This document shows positions 1 to 6,053 of a stretch of 6,053 nucleotides of DNA, one piece after another. Below the pieces are notes generated by a model. That model was not told where the DNA came from. It made no database searches and saw only the letters and a program-made list of their open reading frames with translations. The translations under genes and the position numbers were made by a program. The number at the start of each line of letters is the position of its first letter. The stretch's first letter is position 1. Source of the stretch: an uncultured Fusobacterium sp. (GTDB lineage Bacteria > Fusobacteriota > Fusobacteriia > Fusobacteriales > Fusobacteriaceae); assembly GCA_900543175.1 (NCBI GenBank), contig UQQO01000123.1, positions 1-6,053 on the forward strand, in the 5' to 3' direction.

Positions 1-1
1 A

Positions 2-472
2 ATGGAAAAGATTTCATCATTATTTAAGCGGGACACTATTTTTTTTATTGATGAGGAAAAGGTGTGTACAGATAGAGAAGTACTTCAGATTATTGGAAAA
101 CTGTTGTTAGAGAAAGGGTATGTAAAAGAAAGTTTTGGCAATGCATTAATTGAACGAGAAGAAAAGTATCCGACGGGATTGGCAATGGTTCCGTATCCAG
201 TTGCGATTCCACATACTGATCCAGGGCATGTAAATGAAGCGTGTATTAGCATTGTGCGTGTGAAACAAGGGGCAACATTTCATGAAATGGTAGATGTTGA
301 ATCGATAGTGAAGGTGAACTACATTTTTTGTATTGCACTGCCTGGAGCAGATAAACAGACGGATGTTCTCCAATACCTAATGCAAGTTGCAGGAGATGAT
401 TTGCTCATGAATATTATAAGAAATGCGGAAAGTGAGGATGAAATATTCCAAGCAATATGCAGTAAGCATTAG
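2..472 (+). CDS. PTS sugar transporter subunit IIA (fructose/mannitol/galactitol-type EIIA domain)
   Basis: A cytoplasmic phosphocarrier of the sugar phosphotransferase system. In this family EIIA takes a phosphoryl group from HPr on a histidine and passes it to EIIB, which drives uptake and phosphorylation of a sugar by EIIC. The 156-residue protein is a single stand-alone EIIA domain of normal length. The active-site motif is visible as VAIPHTDPGHV, with His71 the likely phosphorylated residue, preceded by the family-typical stretch EREEKYPTGL at 51-60. The overall pattern recalls GatA-like (galactitol) EIIAs, but the substrate is not proven. The ATG at position 2 gives the expected N-terminus; its ribosome site lies outside the window, so a longer start cannot be excluded. 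It ends in TAG and is followed by a strong terminator. No EIIB or EIIC follows, so partners would lie upstream. GC is about 38% and codons such as CCG, GCG, CGG, CGA and CTC differ from the downstream genes. Confidence 0.88.
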   Translation: MEKISSLFKRDTIFFIDEEKVCTDREVLQIIGKLLLEKGYVKESFGNALIEREEKYPTGLAMVPYPVAIPHTDPGHVNEACISIVRVKQGATFHEMVDVESIVKVNYIFCIALPGADKQTDVLQYLMQVAGDDLLMNIIRNAESEDEIFQAICSKH

Positions 473-481
473 AAATAAGTC

Positions 482-525
482 AAAGCGTTCTTTGTACCTC
501 GAATAAGGTGTAAGGAGCGTTTTTT
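482..525 (+). terminator. Intrinsic (Rho-independent) terminator after the PTS EIIA gene
   Basis: Bases 482-499 pair completely with 506-523 around a 6-base loop (500-505), giving an 18-bp stem that runs into a T tract at 520-525. Five of the pairs are G-U wobbles (485/520, 488/517, 491/514, 494/511, 495/510). These would become A-C mismatches on the other strand, so the structure is designed to fold only in plus-strand RNA. It starts 10 bases after the EIIA stop codon, which fits the end of that transcription unit. It also lies only 22 bases before the next start codon, which is odd for an independent downstream operon. Confidence 0.88.
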
Positions 526-531
526 ATATCT

Positions 532-540
532 AAAAGGAGG
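532..540 (+). promoter_or_regulatory. Strong Shine-Dalgarno site that sets the TolC-like start
   Basis: AAAAGGAGG lies 7 bases before the ATG at 548, an almost perfect match to the anti-Shine-Dalgarno sequence. It supports 548 as the translated start. It sits on the GC-richer side of the suspected junction, so it may originally have served another gene whose first codons are still present. Confidence 0.7.
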
Positions 541-547
541 TCAGGAA

Positions 548-1840
548 ATGTATTTGTTGGAAAGACAGAGAAAAATATTAGGATTGCTTTTAATATTAAG
601 TAGTTCTGTGTTTGCTAGAGAAATTACTTTGGATCAAGCTATTCAAATGGCTCTAGAAAATAGTAAGGAGATAAAAATCTCTGAAAAAGATGTAGAAGTT
701 TCAAAATTAAAAGTGGGAATGGCTTTTAAAGATGCTTTACCAAGTGTTGTATATAGTGGTTCATATACAAGAGGAGAGTATGAACGTCCAATGAAAAGAC
801 ATAGTTGGGAAAAAAATCAAGTTGATAGAAAAGGTGGATATACTCAAACAATAACTATATCACAACCTATATTCCAAGGAGGAGCAGTACTTGGAGGAAT
901 AAAAGGTGCTCAAGCCTATAAAAATATCTCTAATCTTCTATATATGGGAGAGAGAAGAGATGTAAGACTTGAAACAATTTCTAACTACTCAAATATTGTA
1001 AAACTTGAGAAAGATTTAGAGGCTCTTGAATCATCTCATAAAGAGTTAAAAGCTAGATATGAAAAACAAAAAGCTCAATTAGATTTGAGATTAATAACTA
1101 AAACAGATATTTTAAAAACAGAGTATTCAATGTTAGAAGTTGAATCTCAAATTATTGGAACAAAAAACAGTATAGAGATTGAAAAAGAAAAATTAAAAAT
1201 AAAAACAGGGTTAGTAAATGATAAAGATATAGAAGTTGTAGAGTTTACAGTACCTGAAAATTTAAGTAGAAATATAGATTTTGCTAAGGACAAGGAACAA
1301 GCTTTAACAGAAAGTATAGGAGCTCTTACTGCTAAATACTATGTAGAAGCAGCAGATGCTTCAAAGATGATATCTAGAGCAGATATGTTACCAAAAGTAA
1401 ATGCCTTTGCAAGCTATGGAACTTCAGAAAGAACAAAATACAATCCAACTATTGATGAAGCAGAGTGGAGAGGTGGAGTTCAAGTTACATGGAATGTATT
1501 TGAATTTGGAAAAAATTATGATAATTATAGAGTAGCTTCAATCACTAAAGAGCAAGAGGAGTTAAGAGAAAAGATATCTAAAGATGATATTGGAATTAAT
1601 GTAACTGATGCTTACTTAGAATTAATAAGAATGGAAAAAGAGAGAAGCTCTAAAGAAAGAGCTATGGAAGCTGCTATTGAAAACTTTAAAATGGATCAAG
1701 AGAGATATGATGCTGGACTTATATCAACAGTAGATTTCTTATTATCTGAAACTCAAATGAGAGAAGCTAAAGTTGCATATAACCAAGTAGTAATTGATTA
1801 TCTATATGCCTTTGAAAGATATAGATCAATGCTTATTTAA
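548..1840 (+). CDS. TolC-family outer membrane efflux channel
   Basis: The outer-membrane exit duct of a tripartite pump; family members form trimers with a membrane beta-barrel and a long periplasmic alpha-helical tunnel. The 430-residue protein shows the two tandem OEP repeats. The first spans about 25-220, with ITLDQAIQMALENS at 27-40, LPSVVYSGSY at 64-73 (strand), ITISQPIFQGG at 102-112 and long charged helices at 115-220. The second spans about 250-430, with DMLPKVNAFASYG at 279-291, VQVTWNVFEFGK at 311-322 and the family-typical YDAGLISTVDFLLSETQ near 387-403. A signal peptide is present, with hydrophobic core LGLLLILSSSVFA at 11-23 and probable cleavage after Ala23. The first residues, MYLLERQ, are atypical: related proteins would be expected to begin directly with Met, one or two basic residues and ILGLLLIL. 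This suggests the 5' end was replaced (junction near 563-580). It is followed by the adaptor and RND genes, confirming its role. The substrate is unknown. Confidence 0.9.
   Translation: MYLLERQRKILGLLLILSSSVFAREITLDQAIQMALENSKEIKISEKDVEVSKLKVGMAFKDALPSVVYSGSYTRGEYERPMKRHSWEKNQVDRKGGYTQTITISQPIFQGGAVLGGIKGAQAYKNISNLLYMGERRDVRLETISNYSNIVKLEKDLEALESSHKELKARYEKQKAQLDLRLITKTDILKTEYSMLEVESQIIGTKNSIEIEKEKLKIKTGLVNDKDIEVVEFTVPENLSRNIDFAKDKEQALTESIGALTAKYYVEAADASKMISRADMLPKVNAFASYGTSERTKYNPTIDEAEWRGGVQVTWNVFEFGKNYDNYRVASITKEQEELREKISKDDIGINVTDAYLELIRMEKERSSKERAMEAAIENFKMDQERYDAGLISTVDFLLSETQMREAKVAYNQVVIDYLYAFERYRSMLI
563..580. other. Probable junction between two DNA sources inside the TolC-like signal peptide
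   Basis: Left of this point the DNA has about 38% GC, mixed codons and a PTS gene. Right of it the DNA is near 30% GC with Fusobacterium-like codon use. Codons 1-7 (ATG TAT TTG TTG GAA AGA CAG) read like the start of a Firmicutes regulator (Met-Tyr-Leu-Leu-Glu-Arg-Gln), while from codon 8 onward (Arg-Lys-Ile-Leu-Gly-Leu) the reading matches a normal signal peptide. The A-rich stretch AGAAAAATATTA at 569-580 would be a natural short shared sequence for the join. This is an inference from composition and protein style; an assembly chimera would look the same as a real recombination. Confidence 0.55.
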
Positions 1841-1850
1841 AAAAATTAGA

Positions 1851-1891
1851 GGAAAAAAGTTTTTAGAGTTAGGCTGTAAAAACTTTTTTCT
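1851..1891 (+). terminator. AT-rich hairpin between channel and adaptor genes (possible attenuator or processing site)
   Basis: Bases 1851-1865 pair with 1877-1891 around an 11-base loop (1866-1876): 15 pairs, 14 Watson-Crick and one G-U at the base (1851/1891). Six thymines (1884-1889) form part of the 3' arm, so the RNA could end in a U-rich tail as in an intrinsic terminator. The stem begins 11 bases after the TolC-like stop codon. Because the adaptor and RND genes belong to the same machine and have no convincing promoter of their own, partial termination or mRNA stabilisation is more likely than full termination. The rest of the 100-base gap holds only the adaptor's ribosome site. Confidence 0.6.
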
Positions 1892-1929
1892 GATGTTTAA
1901 AAAGGTTAATTAAAACATTTAGATAAATT

Positions 1930-1935
1930 AGGAGG
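1930..1935 (+). promoter_or_regulatory. Shine-Dalgarno site of the adaptor gene
   Basis: AGGAGG is placed 5 bases before the ATG at 1941 and fixes this start, which also gives a correct lipoprotein signal peptide. Confidence 0.8.
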
Positions 1936-1940
1936 AAGTT

Positions 1941-3014
1941 ATGAAAAAATTAGCTTGTTTAGTAATTTTACTAACAATGGTAATGACAGGTTGTGGAAAA
2001 GAAGAAGAGAAGGTAATAGAAGAGAAGGTTAAATATGTAATAACAGAACCAGCAACAGTTAGAAAGATGAATCAAATATTTAAATCTGATGCTGTGTTAG
2101 AGCCTAAAGAAAAGGTTGACCACAAAACAGAAAAAGGTGGAACAATAGAAAAGATTTTAAAGAGAAATGGAGATAAAGTTAAAAAAGGAGAGTTAGTAAT
2201 GGAACTTTCTGATTCTGCTACTGAATCAGCATATTTCTCAGCAAAAGCTAACTATAACTCATCTTTATCAGCTATGAATATAGCAAAAAATAATTATTTA
2301 AAATTTAAAAATCTATATGAAAAACAATTAGTTTCATACCTTGAATATGTTGGTTATGAAAATACTTATGTAGGAGCAAAGGGAAGCTTTGAAGCAGCAA
2401 AGGCATCTTATGAAGCAGCTAAGAGCGACTACAATAAATTATTTAGAAGAGCTGAAATAGATGGAGTAGTTGGAAATCTATTTGGTAAAGTTGGAAATGA
2501 GATTGCAGCAAGTGAAGTTGTATTTACAGTTGTAGATGACACTACAATGGAAACTTATGTTGGATTCCCTGCTGAATGGTTAACACAAATTCAAGTTGGA
2601 CAAGGAATAGATGTTGAAGTTGGGGCTTTAAATAATAAAAAATATGTTGGAAAAATCCTTGAAATCAACCCAATAGCAGATTCAGTAACTAAGAAATATA
2701 TGATCAAACTTGGAATTGATAATAAAGAAAAAGATATTAAAGATGGTATGTATACTTATGTAACTGTGCCAGTTGGAGAGGTAAATGTATTATCAGTTTC
2801 TGATGAATCAATATTTGTAAGAAACCTAATAAGCTATGTATTTAAAATTGAAGATGGAGTAGCAAAAAGGGTAGAGGTAAAAACTGGAGCTACAAACCTA
2901 CCATTTACAGAAATCTCTTCAGCTAATTTAAAAGAGGGAGATAGAGTTGTAGTAAAAGGACTATTTGGACTAGAAGAAGGAAATAAAGTAGAGGAAAATC
3001 CAGAAGCAAAATAA
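1941..3014 (+). CDS. RND efflux periplasmic adaptor lipoprotein (membrane fusion protein, HlyD/AcrA-type)
   Basis: The periplasmic bridge between the RND transporter and the outer-membrane channel, probably anchored to the inner membrane by lipid. The 357-residue protein starts with a lipoprotein signal (MKKLACLVILLTMVMTGC): the lipobox is MTGC with Cys18 as the lipidated residue, the -3 position being Met instead of the usual Leu. Domains in order: first half of the lipoyl (biotinyl-like) domain at about 60-90 (GGTIEKILKRNGDKVKKGEL, 66-85); an alpha-helical hairpin at about 93-168, including the heptad-like FEAAKAS/YEAAKSD pair at 150-163; second lipoyl half at about 170-200 (AEIDGVVGNLFGKVGNEI); a beta-barrel domain at about 203-278; and a membrane-proximal domain at about 283-350 (YVFKIEDGVAKRVEVKTGA, then LKEGDRVVVKG). 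The helical hairpin is short, as in many adaptors of this family. Together with the genes on both sides it forms a complete channel-adaptor-pump set. The gap to the RND gene is 34 bases, so these two are almost certainly co-transcribed. Confidence 0.92.
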   Translation: MKKLACLVILLTMVMTGCGKEEEKVIEEKVKYVITEPATVRKMNQIFKSDAVLEPKEKVDHKTEKGGTIEKILKRNGDKVKKGELVMELSDSATESAYFSAKANYNSSLSAMNIAKNNYLKFKNLYEKQLVSYLEYVGYENTYVGAKGSFEAAKASYEAAKSDYNKLFRRAEIDGVVGNLFGKVGNEIAASEVVFTVVDDTTMETYVGFPAEWLTQIQVGQGIDVEVGALNNKKYVGKILEINPIADSVTKKYMIKLGIDNKEKDIKDGMYTYVTVPVGEVNVLSVSDESIFVRNLISYVFKIEDGVAKRVEVKTGATNLPFTEISSANLKEGDRVVVKGLFGLEEGNKVEENPEAK

Positions 3015-3048
3015 TTTTTTCAATTTAGAATAAGAGGTGAAATAATAA

Positions 3049-6000
3049 ATGACTTTAGCAGGTTTATCAATACGTAGACCAGTAGCTACTACAATGATTA
3101 TGATATCTGTAATGTTCATTGGGCTTATAGCAATGTTTTCAATGAAATCAGAGCTATTACCTAATATGGATATTCCAGTTGTTACAGTAAGTACAACTTG
3201 GAACGGAGCTGTTACAGAGGACGTAGAGACTCAAGTTACAAAGAAAATAGAAGAGATACTTCCAAACGTTGAGGGAATAGATAAGATAGAATCAACTTCA
3301 GCTTATGGAAGATCACAAATAATAGTAAAATTTGATTATGGAATAGATGCAGATGATAAGGTAACAGAGATTCAAAGAGAATTATCAAAGATTGCCAATG
3401 ATCTGCCTAGTGATGCTGATACTCCGATAGCTAAAAAGGTAGAAGCAGGAGCAGGAAATATTACAATGGTAATTATGATGAGTGCTCCTAATAAACAGGA
3501 ATTAAGTAGTTTTGTTGAAGAGTATTTAAAGCCTAAATTTGAAAGTTTACCAGGAATTGGACAAGTTCAAGTATTTGGTAACCCAGATAAACAAGTTCAA
3601 ATTCAAGTAGATAGTGACAAACTTGCCACTTATAATATGTCACCAATGGAACTATATAATATGATTAGAATGTCAAGTTTAAATGTACCATTGGGAACTA
3701 TTGGAACTGGAAGTAAAGATATAATTGTAAGATTTATGGGAGAACTAAATTATATTGATACTTTTGAAGATATGATACTTCATAGTAATGGAAATACATT
3801 GAGAGTAAAAGATGTAGCTGATGTTGTATTAACAACTGAAGATCCAAGTGACGTTTCATACCTTTCTGGAGATGAGTCAATAGCAGTAGTTGTTGAAAAA
3901 TCTTCAGATGGAAGTACAATTGAATTGAATAAGAGAGCAATGGATGCTCTAGAAAGTTTAAAATCAATTATGCCACCAGATACTAAATATGAAGTTCTAC
4001 TTGATACTTCAGAAGATATTAACAAATCAATTTCAAACGTTAGTAGTACAGCAGTACAAGGGCTAATTCTTGCAACATTAGTATTACTATTCTTCTTAAA
4101 GAACTTAAGAGCTACTTTACTAGTATCAGCAGCTCTTCCAGTTGCAGTAATATTTACATTTGCATTCCTTGCACTAAATGGAACATCTCTTAACCTTATC
4201 TCATTAATGGGATTATCAATAGGGGTAGGAATGTTAACAGACAACTCAGTTGTTGTTGTGGATAATATTTATAGACATATGACAGAGTTAAAATCTCCAG
4301 TAATGGAAGCTTCAGATAATGGAACTACTGAGGTTGCAATGTCAGTTATCGCCTCAGCTTTAACAACAATGGTAGTATTTATTCCAATACTATTTATACC
4401 AGGTATAGCAAGAGAGATATTTAGAGACCTAGCATACTCAATAATATACTCTAACTTAGCAGCAATATTAGTTTCATTGACATTAATTCCAATGCTTTCA
4501 AGTAGATTCTTAACTAATAAAACAGACGTAACTAAAGAGGGTAAAATCTTTGGAACAGTTAAAGCTAAGTATTTAAAAATTATTAACTGGGCAGTAAATA
4601 ATAGAGCAAAAACAATGTTAATTACAATAGTGATATTTATATTCTCTATGGTAACTGTACCAAGATTCTTAAAACTTGAATTTATGCCAAAACAAGACCA
4701 AGGAAGATACTCAATAGTTGCTGAATTAGGAAATGGATTGGATCTTGAAAAAGCAAAAGCAACAGCTAAAGAGATAGAAGATATAGTTGTAAAAGATCCA
4801 AATACAAAGAGCTATTTCGTTATTGTTCAAAAAGATAGCTTCTCAGTAAACGTAGATATTGGTAAAAAAGATGAAAGAGATACATCGGTATTTGACATAA
4901 TCAATAATTTAAGACCTGTTGTAGAAAAAGTTCCAGGAGTAAGAACAAACTTATCTGAAAACTTTGCAATGGGAGCACAACAAAGAGACGTTCAACTTGA
5001 CATAGTTGGAGCAAACTTAGAAGAAGTTAAAGAAGTTGGAAAGAAAGTTCTTGATGGTATTAGCCAATATCCAGGAGCAGTTGACGTTAAATCGACATTG
5101 GATCCAGGTAGTACAGAAGCTAGAGTAGTTCTAAATAGAGATAAGATTAGAAGTTATGGAATCAATCCATCTACGATTGCTCAAACACTAAACTACTTCA
5201 TACTTGGAGGAGATAGAGGAGATACAGTTACTGTTAAAACTGGAGTTGAGGAGATAGATGTATATGTAAGACTTCCAAAAGAGAAGAGAAGCGATATCTC
5301 AATTCTTCAAAACTTAAATATTAAAATAGCTGATAATAAATTTATAAAACTTTCTGACGTTGCTGATATAGTAATGGCAGAGGGATCAACAGAGTTAAAT
5401 AAAACAGATAGAATTTATAGTGTAAGTATCTCTGCAAATGATGGTGGAGTAGGTATGAAAGCTATTCAAGATAAGATGGTAGAAGCATACAATAATAGTA
5501 ATCCACCAGAATCAGTAGCATATAGATGGGGAGGAAGTTCTGAAAACCTAAGTGATTCAACAAGTCAATTAGGTATGGCTTTAGGAATTTCAATCTTCTT
5601 GATCTATGCACTACTAGCAGCACAGTTTGAAAACTTTGTACTTCCAGTAATTATCATAGGATCTATTCCATTAGCTCTTATTGGAATTGTATGGGGATTA
5701 TTAATAATGAATCAACCTATTGATATAATGGTTATGATAGGATTAATACTACTTGCAGGGGTTGTTGTAAACAATGCCATTGTACTTATTGACTTCATTA
5801 AGATGACTAGAGAAAGAGGAAGCGAAAGAACAGAAGCAGTTGTAGAATCTTGTAGAACAAGATTGAGACCTATTTTGATGACAACAATGACAACAGTACT
5901 AGGAATGTTACCACTTGCATTAGGAATAGGAGAAGGAGCAGAAATTTATAGAGGAATGGCAATAACAGTTATGTTTGGACTTTCGTTCTCTACACTTTTA

Positions 6001-6053
6001 ACATTGGTTGTAATACCTATTCTATATACATTGATAGAAGATATGAATAATAC
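3049..6053 (+). CDS. RND-family efflux transporter, hydrophobe/amphiphile (AcrB-like) type, 3' end beyond the window
   Basis: The inner-membrane, proton-driven pump of the tripartite system. It reads without a break for 1001 codons to the window edge; the family usually has about 1000-1050 residues, so only the C-terminal tail and stop are missing. The start is ATG after GAGGTG (3035-3040 region) and gives the family's N-terminus (LAGLSIRRPVATTMIM). All 12 membrane segments can be seen: TM1 near 12-31, TM2-6 within 334-485, TM7 near 522-540, and TM8-12 within 842-996, with two large periplasmic loops (about 32-333 and 541-841) that form the porter and docking domains. Family landmarks include PGIGQVQVFG at 169-178, FMPKQDQG at 545-552 and RLRPILMT at 938-945. 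The proton-relay regions read GMLTDNSVVVVDN (394-406) and GVVVNNAIVLIDF (904-916). Compared with AcrB, Asp407 is kept (Asp398), Asp408 is Asn399, Lys940 is Asn908, and Arg971 and Thr978 are kept (Arg938, Thr945). The substrate cannot be deduced; drugs, bile salts, lipids or fatty acids are all possible. Confidence 0.95.
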   Translation, partial: MTLAGLSIRRPVATTMIMISVMFIGLIAMFSMKSELLPNMDIPVVTVSTTWNGAVTEDVETQVTKKIEEILPNVEGIDKIESTSAYGRSQIIVKFDYGIDADDKVTEIQRELSKIANDLPSDADTPIAKKVEAGAGNITMVIMMSAPNKQELSSFVEEYLKPKFESLPGIGQVQVFGNPDKQVQIQVDSDKLATYNMSPMELYNMIRMSSLNVPLGTIGTGSKDIIVRFMGELNYIDTFEDMILHSNGNTLRVKDVADVVLTTEDPSDVSYLSGDESIAVVVEKSSDGSTIELNKRAMDALESLKSIMPPDTKYEVLLDTSEDINKSISNVSSTAVQGLILATLVLLFFLKNLRATLLVSAALPVAVIFTFAFLALNGTSLNLISLMGLSIGVGMLTDNSVVVVDNIYRHMTELKSPVMEASDNGTTEVAMSVIASALTTMVVFIPILFIPGIAREIFRDLAYSIIYSNLAAILVSLTLIPMLSSRFLTNKTDVTKEGKIFGTVKAKYLKIINWAVNNRAKTMLITIVIFIFSMVTVPRFLKLEFMPKQDQGRYSIVAELGNGLDLEKAKATAKEIEDIVVKDPNTKSYFVIVQKDSFSVNVDIGKKDERDTSVFDIINNLRPVVEKVPGVRTNLSENFAMGAQQRDVQLDIVGANLEEVKEVGKKVLDGISQYPGAVDVKSTLDPGSTEARVVLNRDKIRSYGINPSTIAQTLNYFILGGDRGDTVTVKTGVEEIDVYVRLPKEKRSDISILQNLNIKIADNKFIKLSDVADIVMAEGSTELNKTDRIYSVSISANDGGVGMKAIQDKMVEAYNNSNPPESVAYRWGGSSENLSDSTSQLGMALGISIFLIYALLAAQFENFVLPVIIIGSIPLALIGIVWGLLIMNQPIDIMVMIGLILLAGVVVNNAIVLIDFIKMTRERGSERTEAVVESCRTRLRPILMTTMTTVLGMLPLALGIGEGAEIYRGMAITVMFGLSFSTLLTLVVIPILYTLIEDMNN

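Noticed and set aside
146..373. Open frame of 75 codons on the minus strand
   Set aside because: It is antisense to the well-supported EIIA domain, including its active-site motif, and its product shows no family features.
1896..1925. Possible promoter (TTTAAA, 18 bases, TAGATA) before the adaptor gene
   Set aside because: Both boxes are weak and expected by chance in DNA this AT-rich, and the implied transcription start would fall on the Shine-Dalgarno site.
3015..3048. Possible terminator (T run) between the adaptor and RND genes
   Set aside because: The six thymines at 3015-3020 are not preceded by a paired stem, and the 34-base gap is typical of co-transcribed genes.
3734..3967. Open frame of 77 codons on the minus strand
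   Set aside because: It overlaps both the RND porter domain and the other antisense frame; its leucine/histidine/glutamine-rich product is what antisense of AT-rich coding DNA gives.
3780..4244. Open frame of 154 codons on the minus strand
   Set aside because: It lies wholly inside the RND gene, whose plus-strand reading shows TM2-TM4 and the proton-relay motif. The minus-strand product has no recognisable motif and no ribosome site that I can see.
3049..6053. Possible frameshift or pseudogene in the RND gene
   Set aside because: I read all 1001 codons in one frame without a stop, and all 12 membrane segments and the expected landmarks appear in order; only the window edge cuts it.

Overview
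The window carries a tripartite RND efflux operon of Fusobacterium type, preceded by a short segment that looks as if it came from a different genome. From about position 570 onward the DNA is very AT-rich (lines counted by hand are near 30% GC). It uses AGA for arginine, GGA for glycine and A/T-ending codons almost throughout, and it encodes outer-membrane and periplasmic parts, so the host is a diderm with low GC. The protein style fits Fusobacterium; this assignment is by recognition, not by a search.

Layout: (1) 2-472, a PTS enzyme IIA protein of the fructose/mannitol/galactitol fold with its active-site histidine. (2) 482-525, a strong intrinsic terminator with an 18-bp stem. (3) 548-1840, a TolC-family outer-membrane channel. 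(4) 1851-1891, a long AT-rich hairpin between genes. (5) 1941-3014, a periplasmic adaptor (membrane fusion) lipoprotein. (6) 3049 to the window end, an RND inner-membrane transporter of which 1001 residues are visible, lacking only the extreme C-terminus. All genes are on the plus strand. I see no RNA genes, insertion sequences, CRISPR arrays or other mobile elements.

Genes 3, 5 and 6 would form one machine. The RND trimer captures substrate from the periplasm or inner membrane using proton entry, the lipoprotein adaptor bridges the periplasm, and the TolC-like trimer forms the exit duct through the outer membrane. The substrate cannot be read from the sequence.

The most unusual point is the 5' end. 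Bases 1 to about 565 are richer in GC (about 38% over 1-480) and use codons such as GCG, CGG, CGA and CTC that I did not see in the transporter gene. The first seven residues of the TolC-like protein (MYLLERQ) do not look like a signal peptide start. They do resemble the first residues of a Firmicutes PTS-regulation-domain or Mga-type helix-turn-helix regulator, which would be a natural neighbour of a PTS EIIA gene. The window therefore probably contains an in-frame junction near 563-580 between a Firmicutes-like PTS locus and a Fusobacterium efflux operon, made either by recombination or by assembly error.
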